Both the position numbers and the translations under genes were made by a program. From a virus, in IMG/VR virus record IMGVR_UViG_3300007276_000066, positions 1-52,666 of that record: a stretch of DNA of 52,666 nt, one strand, 5' to 3'. Shown here piece after piece: positions 21,223-29,684 of this stretch. Below the pieces are notes generated by a model. It saw only the letters and a list, made by a program, of their open reading frames with translations. It made no database searches and had not been told where the DNA came from. Every line of letters starts with the position of its first letter. Positions within the stretch are counted from its first letter, which is position 1.

Positions 21223-22764
21223 TTACGGATAGTCCGCTAAAGTCTTACCATTAATATGATTGATTAGTGCTCGTTTGCCGTTCGGGAAGACGAGACAATC
21301 AGTCAGCATCCATGTGCTGTATCCCTGAGCGTACTCCATTAAATCAGTGCTTGTACCCATCTGCCAGCACCCCTTCTCAATACAGGGTGTATGGCTGTGA
21401 CCGATGATAGTTTTGCTCTGAGTCTTAGCTAATCCTTTCGCGCTCCCTCTGCTGCCGTTCTGACCCTTATCACCATGCTGTGATATGTCTATTCCGTGAA
21501 GTGTGTGGCGACTGTTGCGGCTTAAAAACTTGTGGCTAGCATTGCATCCCCATTCACCGAAACACACCTCTAATGCGCTTAGAGACGTTCCCAGCATTTT
21601 ATAACTAAGCCAGCCGTGAAACTTTATGTTGTATGGATCTTCTTTTGGGTTGAATCTCATCCACCATTGGTCGAGGTGGTCATTATGATTGCTTCCGACG
21701 ATAAGGTTTTCAGTGTCTTTTCCCAACCGCTCAATGTAATCGATTGATAACCGCACCTCTTTTTCAACACTTACCTTGCCAAGTAATGCTTGCTCAGCCC
21801 TTTCTCTCAGCGTTGAGTGATGGCTTCCTATTTCTTGATTGTGTAAATCGTGCCAAACCTGCGTCTCAGGATTAACCCTATCTATCAACCTTAACTTGCT
21901 CTTGGTGATCTTGGGTATCTCATGACTAACATGCGAATCCCCATGAACGATATCTGCCTGACCATCCGACTTACCATCCTCTGTCCAGTATTCATCCAGA
22001 AAGTGAAAGCCGTCACCATCCCAACCTAATTGAGTGTGATGGAATAGATCCCCGACCCGCTTTATGTATACGGCGTAAACGGTATGATAAAAGTTAGCCT
22101 TGCCTCCAACGTCAGACGAGGTGTATTGAGACCTATTGCATGATCCAGTAGTCATCATCACCTTGGGCATTTCGTCCTTTGGTGTGCCTACCAGCTCCAT
22201 TGCCAGTTGAGGGTGTCCATACACGACACTCTTGTGTCCGCCTAGAGCCTGCTTGCCCGATAACGGATTAACGCTAGTTGCATTGAGACGAACAGCACTA
22301 ACCATCAAGTTCTTGCCTAAGCTAAGATCTTCGGTGAGCGCGTAAGGGTAAATTGCACTGTCCCAGAAGTAACCTTTAGTCGTGTGCATTGCGTTCGGAT
22401 TCTGGTACCGAACAGGAATTACCAGAAGCTGACCATTCCTAGCTTCAATGAACTTCTTGAGAGCGGCTAAGAACGGTTTAATGACCGGAGAATTGTTAGT
22501 CAAGGAGGTGATAACAAAATCCTTACACTTCCTTGCCTCTCTAATGTCTAGCGATGACGGACATTCAATATTCTTATGTGTTGAATACTTATCGTTATGT
22601 GCCGCCAGCTCGATGCCAAGAAGATCCTCAGTCCAGCGCCGGTTCCTTCTCATAGTTCGCTCATCACCGGCAGGTATCCCAGCCTTTTTATGAGCGTCCT
22701 TTAACGAGGATGATTCGTCCCACGCGCCAGCTAATAAGTTGGCTCTTTTTAGCGATATTCCCAT
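21223..22764 (-). CDS. metallophosphoesterase resembling phage T5 A1 protein
   Basis: 513 aa with calcineurin-type motifs in order: GDSHV, WHDLHN, GSNHND, SQHGD and IGHSHTP, which bind two metal ions. Size and layout recall the A1 pre-early protein of T5 and relatives, linked to host DNA degradation and to second-step DNA transfer. The identification is from memory. N-terminal 60 residues look like a HTH (LLAGAWDESSSLKDAHKKAG). A perfect operator lies 10 bp upstream of the ATG. No clear ribosome site is present. Confidence 0.75.
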   Translation of the reverse strand: MGISLKRANLLAGAWDESSSLKDAHKKAGIPAGDERTMRRNRRWTEDLLGIELAAHNDKYSTHKNIECPSSLDIREARKCKDFVITSLTNNSPVIKPFLAALKKFIEARNGQLLVIPVRYQNPNAMHTTKGYFWDSAIYPYALTEDLSLGKNLMVSAVRLNATSVNPLSGKQALGGHKSVVYGHPQLAMELVGTPKDEMPKVMMTTGSCNRSQYTSSDVGGKANFYHTVYAVYIKRVGDLFHHTQLGWDGDGFHFLDEYWTEDGKSDGQADIVHGDSHVSHEIPKITKSKLRLIDRVNPETQVWHDLHNQEIGSHHSTLRERAEQALLGKVSVEKEVRLSIDYIERLGKDTENLIVGSNHNDHLDQWWMRFNPKEDPYNIKFHGWLSYKMLGTSLSALEVCFGEWGCNASHKFLSRNSRHTLHGIDISQHGDKGQNGSRGSAKGLAKTQSKTIIGHSHTPCIEKGCWQMGTSTDLMEYAQGYSTWMLTDCLVFPNGKRALINHINGKTLADYP

Positions 22765-22767
22765 TCA

Positions 22768-22788
22768 GGTATAGTAAGTAAAACTTAC
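22768..22788 (-). promoter_or_regulatory. perfect operator with possible -10 directly at the A1-like start
   Basis: GTAAG-TAAAA-CTTAC at 22774-22788. On the minus strand TATACC (22773-22768) follows it and ends 3 nt before the ATG, with CTTTAA 16 bp upstream. If that is the true -10, transcription would begin at or inside the start codon, so either a leaderless message or another promoter must be used. Confidence 0.65.
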
Positions 22789-22811
22789 CTTAAAGCCTGC
22801 ACGAAATTGCA

Positions 22812-24254
22812 CTACGCTGTATGCCAAGCTATATTGGTTCGCTCTCTGGACTGCCCCTTAGCGTTCCATTGACCGTCTCTTGCATTAGTGCAAGACATTA
22901 TTCCAATCGGGTCGCCATCGAGAACCCAAGGTATGCTGGATGCTCCTTTAGGCCGGCTCCTTTCTCCGCGAAGGCTGTACTCAATAGGCCAGACGTACCA
23001 CTGAGACTTGGATCGCTTATAACTGACAAAACAATCATTGCCGTCAATATATCTGCCTGCCTGATATTCCTTGCTACGCTTCCATACGCCGTCCTTAGTG
23101 TGATCTGAGATATAAGACCTTTCCCCAATAGTAGAGAATGTGATACGCCCTGATTGATTAAAATCCATGACGTTTGTGCCAGTGCCGTATGGTTTGGCTG
23201 TGGCAGGATTAAAGGTGGAGCGATCAATAGGCGTTCGATCAACCTCTGGTGGGGGAGGTGGAACCGAATAATCAATATTATCCACCGCACCCATTTCAAT
23301 TCTGTTTTGAAGGATGTCGAGACCATGCTGAATTGCCGACATGATTGCACCAGCGTCATGCCATCTTATCCCGCAATACTCAGCCATTGCCAGAACGTCA
23401 GCGATCCTTAATGATCCGGTGTTGCCATTAATTCCTGCGTTGTATTTCCGGTTGTTGGCCAGCACATGATTACTGTTGGCAATGTCCCAAGCCTTAAAGA
23501 CCCTGTTACGCTCAATGAAAGCGCCGGTGTCTTGAAATGACGCAGGAAGGTTCTTGCGTTTGATAAGATGATAATAATCAGGCTTCTCTATTTCAGTAAT
23601 TCGACCCGAAAGTTTTTGCGCGACATATCTTGCTGTCTCCTCCATCCACTCTCTTTTATAATGAGGCATTGATTCTGAGCCTTCAGCATTCCAAGTGTTT
23701 CGCATCAACGCAAACAGGGTGATGTTCCAGTGATGACAGTCTGGGTGATTTAAAGCCCACGCTAGATCTCCAGCGGGACCCCCCATAATAACTGTGAGCT
23801 TGCCTTTCTGGGACTCCTCAACAATCTTAATACCCAGCTCCGATTCGCCATCGCTGTATTCGCTATTGCCTTGATAGACCGGAACATTGAGTGCGGTGGC
23901 TTTCATTATCTTAACAGTCTCGGCCTTATCAACACCGTTCTTTGTGCATGTTACGCCAATGAATTTTGGCTTTTTGCCAAGCTTAGAGACCCCCATCGCT
24001 AAAACGGCAAGAAGATCCTGAGGAGCGTTAGTGTCGCCGCCCTTTTGACTATTAAGATCCAATACTAAATCATCTAGATATATCCAATGGCCCTCTGACA
24101 TATCCGGAATTGAGCTGATAGGAGAATCTTCGTTTTTAACTGCAGCGTCCATATTGAACTTTTTACGCTCAAAGCGATCCTTGGCCCACCCAACCACTTC
24201 CCCCAAAAATAAAGCAGCTACCACCAATATAATTATTTCCAAAATTCCCACCAC
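22812..24254 (-). CDS. membrane-anchored nucleoside hydrolase-like protein, 480 aa
   Basis: N-terminal membrane segment (residues 3-18, GILEIIILVVAALFLG), then a region resembling inosine-uridine nucleoside hydrolases: acidic DDLVLDLNSQKGGDTNAPQD and GGPAGDLAWALNHPD, like the GPLTNLA motif of that family. Then a proline linker PPPPPEVDRTP (about 330) and a beta-rich C-terminal domain with many Trp. Role unclear; it lies after the spanins and may act in the periplasm. GTG start at 24254 overlaps the outer spanin gene. Confidence 0.6.
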   Translation of the reverse strand: MVGILEIIILVVAALFLGEVVGWAKDRFERKKFNMDAAVKNEDSPISSIPDMSEGHWIYLDDLVLDLNSQKGGDTNAPQDLLAVLAMGVSKLGKKPKFIGVTCTKNGVDKAETVKIMKATALNVPVYQGNSEYSDGESELGIKIVEESQKGKLTVIMGGPAGDLAWALNHPDCHHWNITLFALMRNTWNAEGSESMPHYKREWMEETARYVAQKLSGRITEIEKPDYYHLIKRKNLPASFQDTGAFIERNRVFKAWDIANSNHVLANNRKYNAGINGNTGSLRIADVLAMAEYCGIRWHDAGAIMSAIQHGLDILQNRIEMGAVDNIDYSVPPPPPEVDRTPIDRSTFNPATAKPYGTGTNVMDFNQSGRITFSTIGERSYISDHTKDGVWKRSKEYQAGRYIDGNDCFVSYKRSKSQWYVWPIEYSLRGERSRPKGASSIPWVLDGDPIGIMSCTNARDGQWNAKGQSRERTNIAWHTA

Positions 24255-24514
24255 TTACTGTTTATTTGTTTATGTGCTATTTCAAGCCTGCCTAGATCGT
24301 CATAGCAAGCGTTTCTCTCTTTTCTCAAGCCGACCATGATTCGCCAGTAATCCTCTGCTTTCGGATCACTTGGGAGAACGTAGTCAACCCTTGGCAGATT
24401 GGGTCTGAAGTCCAAGCTTTGTGTTTTTGGGGCGCATCCTGTACTAATTAGAGCTATTCCAATAATCAACAAAACTCTTAACGCTGCCGTCTTCAATCGA
24501 ATTTTTAATCGCAT
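24233..24514 (-). CDS. outer-membrane spanin subunit (Rz1-like lipoprotein)
   Basis: Signal sequence with lipobox LISTGC (Cys27), so the mature protein is a lipoprotein of about 67 residues. It overlaps the inner spanin gene by 71 bp in another frame, the classic Rz/Rz1 arrangement. It would join with the inner spanin across the periplasm to fuse inner and outer membranes at lysis. Confidence 0.8.
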   Translation of the reverse strand: MRLKIRLKTAALRVLLIIGIALISTGCAPKTQSLDFRPNLPRVDYVLPSDPKAEDYWRIMVGLRKERNACYDDLGRLEIAHKQINSKWWEFWK

Positions 24515-24725
24515 TCTCTGCCTCCCTATCTTCCTTGATGTACTGCTCTCTTGATTCTGTTTTGGCGTTCGCTTGGTTCTCCAAAGCTTCTATAGTTGTA
24601 TTCAATTCAGCCGTGATAGCTAACCTTTGCCAATACCCGTATCCCCCGACTATAGCTATACTTAATAGAGCTACAGCCGCCATTTGCGCCAACCGATTGG
24701 CGAGAATCTGCTTTATAATGTTCAT
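24444..24725 (-). CDS. inner-membrane spanin subunit (Rz-like)
   Basis: One N-terminal membrane segment (about 13-31, MAAVALLSIAIVGGYGYW) followed by a periplasmic coiled coil (TTIEALENQANAKTESRE). 93 aa is shorter than lambda Rz (153 aa). It overlaps the lipoprotein gene, and its ATG overlaps the stop of the upstream gene (ATGA). Confidence 0.78.
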   Translation of the reverse strand: MNIIKQILANRLAQMAAVALLSIAIVGGYGYWQRLAITAELNTTIEALENQANAKTESREQYIKEDREAENAIKNSIEDGSVKSFVDYWNSSN

Positions 24726-25171
24726 GATTTTGGAACCTCTGTAATCTTTAATTTAAACTCGTCATAAACTTTCATTTCAGTCCAGAACTCTCTAAATGCT
24801 TGGCCCGAAGTCACCCCGCGTAGCTGGTCGTGGTCTGCGCCAATCATGTCGTTTATCAGAATGCAACCCTCAGTGTTTCGCTCAAAGTTCCCTATATGAA
24901 ATAGAATGTAAGTTCGGCCATCGACACCTGTAACCTCAAAGGTCATGTACCCCTTCTCGTTGTACATTCTTTTTCGGCAAATATATTCACCAGATGGAAT
25001 GCAGCTAACATTCTCGGAGTTTCCCCTCCAAGGCAGTTCAATTGTGAATAGCTTATTCTGGGAAGGTAGGGTCAATAGACCAACAGTTACACCATCCTCA
25101 AGAATGCGCTGCAATGAGACCACCGGAACTTCCTTGAATTTTTTTAGCATCCTTGCCATCAAATCTTTCAT
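24722..25171 (-). CDS. DUF5675-type protein, candidate endolysin, 149 aa
   Basis: Carries LFHIGNFERNTEGCILIND, which I recognise as the core of DUF5675; HxGN followed by a GC pair is reminiscent of the His and Cys of L,D-transpeptidases. It is directly upstream of, and overlapping with, the spanin genes, and no standard lysozyme or amidase is visible in the window. A peptidoglycan-cleaving role is therefore inferred from context, not proved. No signal peptide. Confidence 0.6.
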   Translation of the reverse strand: MKDLMARMLKKFKEVPVVSLQRILEDGVTVGLLTLPSQNKLFTIELPWRGNSENVSCIPSGEYICRKRMYNEKGYMTFEVTGVDGRTYILFHIGNFERNTEGCILINDMIGADHDQLRGVTSGQAFREFWTEMKVYDEFKLKITEVPKS

Positions 25172-25185
25172 TCTAAATCAGCCTA
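25147..25185. repeat. 39-bp imperfect repeat at the lysin-candidate start
   Basis: Matches 26866-26904 with about five differences. It spans the first eight codons (MKDLMARM) and leader of the gene at 24722-25171. The two copies flank the fibre gene and its downstream partner. Confidence 0.75.
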
Positions 25186-25219
25186 GGCGGACTCTTATTA
25201 GGAACCGTACACAAACTCA

Positions 25220-25522
25220 TTAAACGGTCGCATCCTCATCTATAACGCCTGATAGCTTGCCGTAAGCGATTGCTAAATCGGTAACTAAAGGCATTGCATC
25301 AGCGAACACGGCCCACTTGTCTTGTGGTAGATTTGGGGACGCGCCATTCATCATTTCTATCCACTCACCGTGTCTAACGGTAGAGTCAATTCTGTCTCCG
25401 TTTTCGTCGCGGTCATAAGCTGACGTTTTAATACGCATGTTTTCAACGTCAATCTCAAAGTGATAAACAAATTGAGAGTAAATGGTGGTTTGTATTACTT
25501 TTGGTGCTGGTAGATTTGCCAT
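25220..25522 (-). CDS. hypothetical protein downstream of the fibre gene, 100 aa
   Basis: Beta then helix layout (TIYSQFVYHFEIDVENM, DKWAVFADAMPLVTDLAI), no family recognised. It follows the fibre gene by 3 bp and lies within the repeat-flanked cassette, so a role in fibre folding or attachment is plausible by position only. Confidence 0.6.
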   Translation of the reverse strand: MANLPAPKVIQTTIYSQFVYHFEIDVENMRIKTSAYDRDENGDRIDSTVRHGEWIEMMNGASPNLPQDKWAVFADAMPLVTDLAIAYGKLSGVIDEDATV

Positions 25523-25525
25523 GTT

Positions 25526-26854
25526 TTATCCTGCTGATCTTTTCAGTGTTCCGTTGTCATCCCAAATAGCCCCTGCAACCACTGGGTCTGATGTTGGAAT
25601 GTCTATTATGTATAAATTACCGTTTGAGCCTGTACCTGTTCCAGTGCCAGCCTTAATGGTAAGGTCGCCACCGTCATAATTGCTCGTGAGCGATGTACCG
25701 CCATCAACGGTTAGCCCAGCCTGTGTGAAGTGTTGGTTGTGGTCATAACCGCCGATGTAACTCGCCGCCATGCCACCAGCACTAGGCGATATGAGTAAGC
25801 CGTTGCCGCCGTTTGTGAACGCCCAACTCTTGCCACTATTACCTATGTTGACTTGACCATAAGCGCCATTTAAAAGGCTAGCGCCGAATATCCCGCCGCT
25901 TGCATCAACACTGAATTTCTCAGTGCTGTTATTGCTGATAGATAGCAATTTTCCAAGACTAAAGGTGTTGGTCGTGTTTAACTCAAAAGCTGAGTTGCTC
26001 GCGCCGTCAGCCTTGCTTGAGTCTTGCGTTGTAGTCCAATCAACCCCGCCACCACCGCCAAATTCAGAGAAAGCAACGTACTTAAGATTGTCGCCATCTG
26101 AGGTGTCTTGAACCAATACCTTATCGTCACTTGCCGGTGTCCCTGCGTCCGATAATGTTGCACCGTCTAAGCCGCTAGTTACATCACCCTCTGTAACCGT
26201 GTAGCCTGTGATGAATCCAGAGTCATTTGTTAGGTCGCTAATGTTGTCTGATGGTTGTAGCGCCGAATATGCAAGCGTTCCTTGTGCGCTAGTAGCCTTA
26301 CCATCAATTAAACTCTTTAACGCAACACCTTGAGCCGCAGACAAGACTTCATCTGACTCATTGGTTGTTAGGTTGTCTGCAATGGTTACACCGCCGCCGT
26401 CCGCAACAGCTTCATTGATCAAACTGTTTAGTAATGCGGTGTCGCCCTCAGTTAGACTGCTTATATCGGTAGATAAGGCAACATCAGGCAAGGCAGTCGA
26501 GCCTATACTTATGCCGCCGTGAGCAACAATGAAACGCTCCCCAGTATCGTCATCAATAAACTGGAATGTTATGGCAGCGTTAGATAATTTGTGTGCCGCA
26601 AGCGTATCTTCTTGAGTGGCGCTAAAATAGAACGTGAAATTTCCTGCTTCCACATCCTCCTCATGAGTGAAAGACAAGTCAAAAAGCCTACTATTTGAGC
26701 GTTCGCTTATCCTGACGTATGCCTCGGGGGTTAACCCTTCAAGACTATCCATCTCAACAGTTACCGTTCCCCTCCATGCAGCGCAAGGATAGATTGGTTT
26801 AGGATCCCATCTTTGGGCCTCGTAACCAGACCTCATATTATCAATGTAACTCAA
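25526..26854 (-). CDS. tail fibre-like protein, 442 aa
   Basis: N-terminal 110 residues form a compact anchoring domain (PCAAWRGTVTVEMDSLEG), followed by collagen-poor, Asp/Ser/Gly-rich shaft repeats typical of trimeric fibres (SDNISDLTNDSGFITGY, VLVQDTSDGDNLKYVAFSEF) and a Gly-rich end (KAGTGTGTGSNGNLYIID). The TNDSGFIT motif is common in phage fibres. Probably a receptor-contacting or side fibre. Confidence 0.78.
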   Translation of the reverse strand: MSYIDNMRSGYEAQRWDPKPIYPCAAWRGTVTVEMDSLEGLTPEAYVRISERSNSRLFDLSFTHEEDVEAGNFTFYFSATQEDTLAAHKLSNAAITFQFIDDDTGERFIVAHGGISIGSTALPDVALSTDISSLTEGDTALLNSLINEAVADGGGVTIADNLTTNESDEVLSAAQGVALKSLIDGKATSAQGTLAYSALQPSDNISDLTNDSGFITGYTVTEGDVTSGLDGATLSDAGTPASDDKVLVQDTSDGDNLKYVAFSEFGGGGGVDWTTTQDSSKADGASNSAFELNTTNTFSLGKLLSISNNSTEKFSVDASGGIFGASLLNGAYGQVNIGNSGKSWAFTNGGNGLLISPSAGGMAASYIGGYDHNQHFTQAGLTVDGGTSLTSNYDGGDLTIKAGTGTGTGSNGNLYIIDIPTSDPVVAGAIWDDNGTLKRSAG

Positions 26855-26865
26855 TTTTCACCCGT

Positions 26866-26904
26866 GCATCCCTGCCATTAAATTTTTCATTCTAAATCAG
26901 CTTA
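26866..26904. repeat. 39-bp imperfect repeat upstream of the fibre gene
   Basis: Second copy of 25147-25185. Read on the minus strand it gives a leader and MKNLMAGMHG followed by a stop, a stub of the start of the gene at 25171. This is what an insertion or replacement of the fibre cassette at that gene's start would leave behind. Confidence 0.75.
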
Positions 26905-26919
26905 ATTCCGAAGGCTCAA

Positions 26920-27237
26920 CTACCCGCTTCGTCTCTCGTCATTCAAATCTTTTAGGAATTCTCTTTGATCCCTTCTATCTTCCCTCGCTGATGCTTGCAA
27001 GGAATCCCTTTCTTGGCGACTCTCAGCGTGTATGTTCTTGACCGTCTCAGAAAACTCTTTGGCAACCTGCTTGTTTGTCTCTATGAGGGCTATACTTACT
27101 TTTGTATTGCTTTTAACTAGCCACCAAACCAGCACCCCTGCGGCAACCAGTATCACCGCAGCAAACAAGCTGCCCACGCCGAACTGCGAAAAAACGCCTA
27201 AAACCTCTGCTGTTCCACTTGCATCCAAATTATCCAT
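26920..27237 (-). CDS. single-pass membrane protein with coiled coil, 105 aa
   Basis: One membrane segment at about residues 22-40 (FAAVILVAAGVLVWWLV), then a charged coiled coil to the end (KNIHAESRQERDSLQASARE). Layout resembles BhlA/holin-like proteins of phages. It lies in a group of three membrane genes between the tail and the spanins, so a holin or antiholin role is possible. Confidence 0.6.
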   Translation of the reverse strand: MDNLDASGTAEVLGVFSQFGVGSLFAAVILVAAGVLVWWLVKSNTKVSIALIETNKQVAKEFSETVKNIHAESRQERDSLQASAREDRRDQREFLKDLNDERRSG

Positions 27238-27251
27238 ACCCGAACACCTTC

Positions 27252-27653
27252 TTAATTAATAGCCAAAACTTCAAATATGCCTAGGCTTAAAACTAAAGCA
27301 CTCCTGATGTAGTATTTAGTCATACATTCCCCACGCTGTAGGGTCACCGAGCGTAAGTGCAGGAAAGCCACTAAAATTGGCAGAATGTGCCGAAACGGTA
27401 TGTTGGCAACAATTCCATACTTGAACAAAAATTCTTCAGCCCAGTGTTGATGGTACTGGGCTGACCAAGCTCCCTGCCAATATGTTCCATCAACAACCCC
27501 CGCAATAAAATGACCAAATATGGCCAAGGTTAGAGCAGCAGCGGGATCAGACCAAGCAAAGCGGAATCTCCTTACCGAGTACGAGAACTCCAAGGCCACC
27601 TCAATAAAAAGATATAAAGCCCACCACTGAAGAACAATACCTATCGCCGTCAT
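27252..27653 (-). CDS. multi-pass membrane protein, 133 aa
   Basis: Three or four hydrophobic segments (about 3-20, 38-55, 80-98 and 112-130). Polytopic proteins of this size in this position are often holins, although the conserved aromatic segment between the first two helices (YSVRRFRFAWSDP) is not familiar. ATG overlaps the upstream stop (ATGA). Confidence 0.6.
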   Translation of the reverse strand: MTAIGIVLQWWALYLFIEVALEFSYSVRRFRFAWSDPAAALTLAIFGHFIAGVVDGTYWQGAWSAQYHQHWAEEFLFKYGIVANIPFRHILPILVAFLHLRSVTLQRGECMTKYYIRSALVLSLGIFEVLAIN

Positions 27654-27982
27654 TTAGCTTCCTTGTTTTTCGCTGTTTCCAATAAAACCTGAGTAATAAG
27701 ATCCTTCATGCCATCCATTTTCCCGTCCACCACATCATTGCGTCTATCAGATTTGTCTGAGTCGAGCCTTCGTATATCTTCCATTCTTAGCCAGTCAGCC
27801 TGACGATTTTCAGCAATTATTCGAAGTGCGGCAGATATGTCTGAATCCATCTTCAAAACCTTTTGATCAATGGATTGAATGTCTTTCTTTGTCTCAATAC
27901 GAAAAACAAGCATGCTTGCAGAGATAGCGACCAAAAAAGCTATTATCGGCCAGTAATCGGAAAGCAATTCACTAAGGCTCAT
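27650..27982 (-). CDS. single-pass membrane protein, 110 aa
   Basis: ATG 27982 is preferred because a longer frame would overlap the upstream gene. One membrane segment at about 12-30 (IIAFLVAISASMLVFRI) then a charged, helical cytoplasmic or periplasmic part (QSIDQKVLKMDSDISAAL). Holin-like by size and place; not provable from sequence alone. Confidence 0.6.
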   Translation of the reverse strand: MSLSELLSDYWPIIAFLVAISASMLVFRIETKKDIQSIDQKVLKMDSDISAALRIIAENRQADWLRMEDIRRLDSDKSDRRNDVVDGKMDGMKDLITQVLLETAKNKEAK

Positions 27983-27987
27983 AACGA

Positions 27988-28881
27988 CTAGCCGACTCTC
28001 GTGATTCTGATCCAAGTTAAATACTCAGCTCCATGAATATCTGCGGCGGTATCGTTGTCCTTAGTCTGCACAAATACTTCATCCCCTGCGGTCTGATTGT
28101 ATAGAAACCAGTTAATCGGAATCGTGTTGTACGAGTTGTTGCGCCCCACTGTAATGTTGGTTTGACGCACCACAACCCCTTCAACATCGACGTTCGCAAC
28201 AAGCCTGTCTTCATCGCCTGTCCCCTTGTATGTAATAGCTCCTTGTATGTGATAGTCACCATCTGCGGGTATCGTGAAGATGCCCGTTGTGTGATTAAAA
28301 TCTCCCCCTACATCCACTACTTCTGTTAGCCCATCAAGTGTTTCTTCAGTGTTTGCCACGACAGTGATATCTGAGCCCAAGTAAGCATAAACATGCACAG
28401 CTTGAAGAGCTTCCAGTAGCGCGACCTTGCCATCTGTGTAAGCCTTTGCCGCTTGCTGGCTTGAAGGCTTTTCTGCTGAATCAGACCCCATATCGTCTTC
28501 GTCCAGCAGGAAAGAAGTTGATAGTCGCTCTATTAAAGACTCATCAGACTGGACTCCATAAATAACTAAATCCTTAGTGCCATCAAAATCAAAATCAGTT
28601 GTCCCCGCCGCAGCGGTTCCGACTCTGGATCGCTCAATCTCATCCTCTATTAGAGTGGTTCCGGACAGCCTGCCCTTAATTCTCTTCCAGCTTGGATTAA
28701 AGCTCTGAGTGTTGTACTGAACCATAAATACTCCAGTAAGACCTTCAGCTAACGCCTTGGACGAATCAGCCAGCCCCTCGCTTATAGTTTGAGCGGGAGG
28801 GAGTGGAGCCCCAAGCGTGTACACACCTGAACTTGTTTGTGTCGCCAACTGACGACAATTGCTAAAATATGCTACTGACAT
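27988..28881 (-). CDS. tail protein with C-terminal C1q/TNF-like domain, 297 aa
   Basis: The last about 130 residues show the C1q-like jelly-roll pattern: DFNHTTGIFTIPADGDYHIQ, then NSYNTIPINWFLYN and a final EYLTWIRITRV strand. Such domains form trimers and are known as receptor-binding heads of some phages. The N-terminal half would connect to the tail tip. Overlaps the upstream gene by 10 bp. Confidence 0.7.
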   Translation of the reverse strand: MSVAYFSNCRQLATQTSSGVYTLGAPLPPAQTISEGLADSSKALAEGLTGVFMVQYNTQSFNPSWKRIKGRLSGTTLIEDEIERSRVGTAAAGTTDFDFDGTKDLVIYGVQSDESLIERLSTSFLLDEDDMGSDSAEKPSSQQAAKAYTDGKVALLEALQAVHVYAYLGSDITVVANTEETLDGLTEVVDVGGDFNHTTGIFTIPADGDYHIQGAITYKGTGDEDRLVANVDVEGVVVRQTNITVGRNNSYNTIPINWFLYNQTAGDEVFVQTKDNDTAADIHGAEYLTWIRITRVG

Positions 28882-29684
28882 TCGTTAACCGCCGTTACCT
28901 TCATTTGTGCTGTGTATCTATTAAATTTGACATGGGTGTACGATGGGGCGTTGGCCACGCAAAGAAACCACTCACTGTCCGTTGTTTGGTCTTGCTCAAA
29001 TAGGCAATACCCTTCGACTATGCGCCTCGAACAAAACAAGGTTAAAGCCTCCGCCTTCTCAAAACTCTGATTTGCAAATGTAAGGGTCAGGCTTCTAACC
29101 CTTGATCTAGCAATACCTACTGCACCACCATCCGTCTCTACAACATCAAGGCGTAGGCCTTTGTTCTGGCTATCCCCGTAACTAAAGTTGTAGTCCGGCG
29201 TCCAATAGTTCTTGCCTACCATCAACCCAGCAAGAACGAGAGCGCCTGACAGCCCTGAAAATGTAATATCCACAACAGTGGCAGTCACCGGATCATCCCG
29301 AAACAAGAAGCTTTGAGTCTCGTAAAGATCATCTTCTGTCGGCGTTATGCTTGAAGAGAAGGCTGTCATGGTTGTACCGTCACCGGTGAGCACCGACACA
29401 CCCATCCCGTCAGTGACATTCAGCCCCTCAATTGCCACCCGATCAATAGACTTGCCCTCTGGGAAGGTTGTCCTCAGCGTTATTTCAATGTCCCCGTTTC
29501 CCGCATAATCTAATGTGGCGTCCTGAGGAAAGCTTTTACTTTTATCGTATGAGGCAAGAGCCCTGTATAGAGCCCCTTCGTCCACCACCGTAGAACCATC
29601 ATCGACAAGAACTGTTACCGCCCCGTCCAAATAAGGTAGGCTAAGTGAGCCTGAATTAATCATCCTATCCCCTGTCGTAGACAA
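28872..29684 (-). CDS. tail tip-associated protein, 270 aa
   Basis: Beta-rich protein (GDIEITLRTTFPEGKSIDRV, RSLTLTFANQSFEKAEAL) between the large tail tip protein and the C1q-like protein. Its size and place suggest a distal tail or baseplate component; no named family is recognised. Overlaps the upstream gene by 20 bp. Confidence 0.65.
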   Translation of the reverse strand: MSTTGDRMINSGSLSLPYLDGAVTVLVDDGSTVVDEGALYRALASYDKSKSFPQDATLDYAGNGDIEITLRTTFPEGKSIDRVAIEGLNVTDGMGVSVLTGDGTTMTAFSSSITPTEDDLYETQSFLFRDDPVTATVVDITFSGLSGALVLAGLMVGKNYWTPDYNFSYGDSQNKGLRLDVVETDGGAVGIARSRVRSLTLTFANQSFEKAEALTLFCSRRIVEGYCLFEQDQTTDSEWFLCVANAPSYTHVKFNRYTAQMKVTAVNECQ

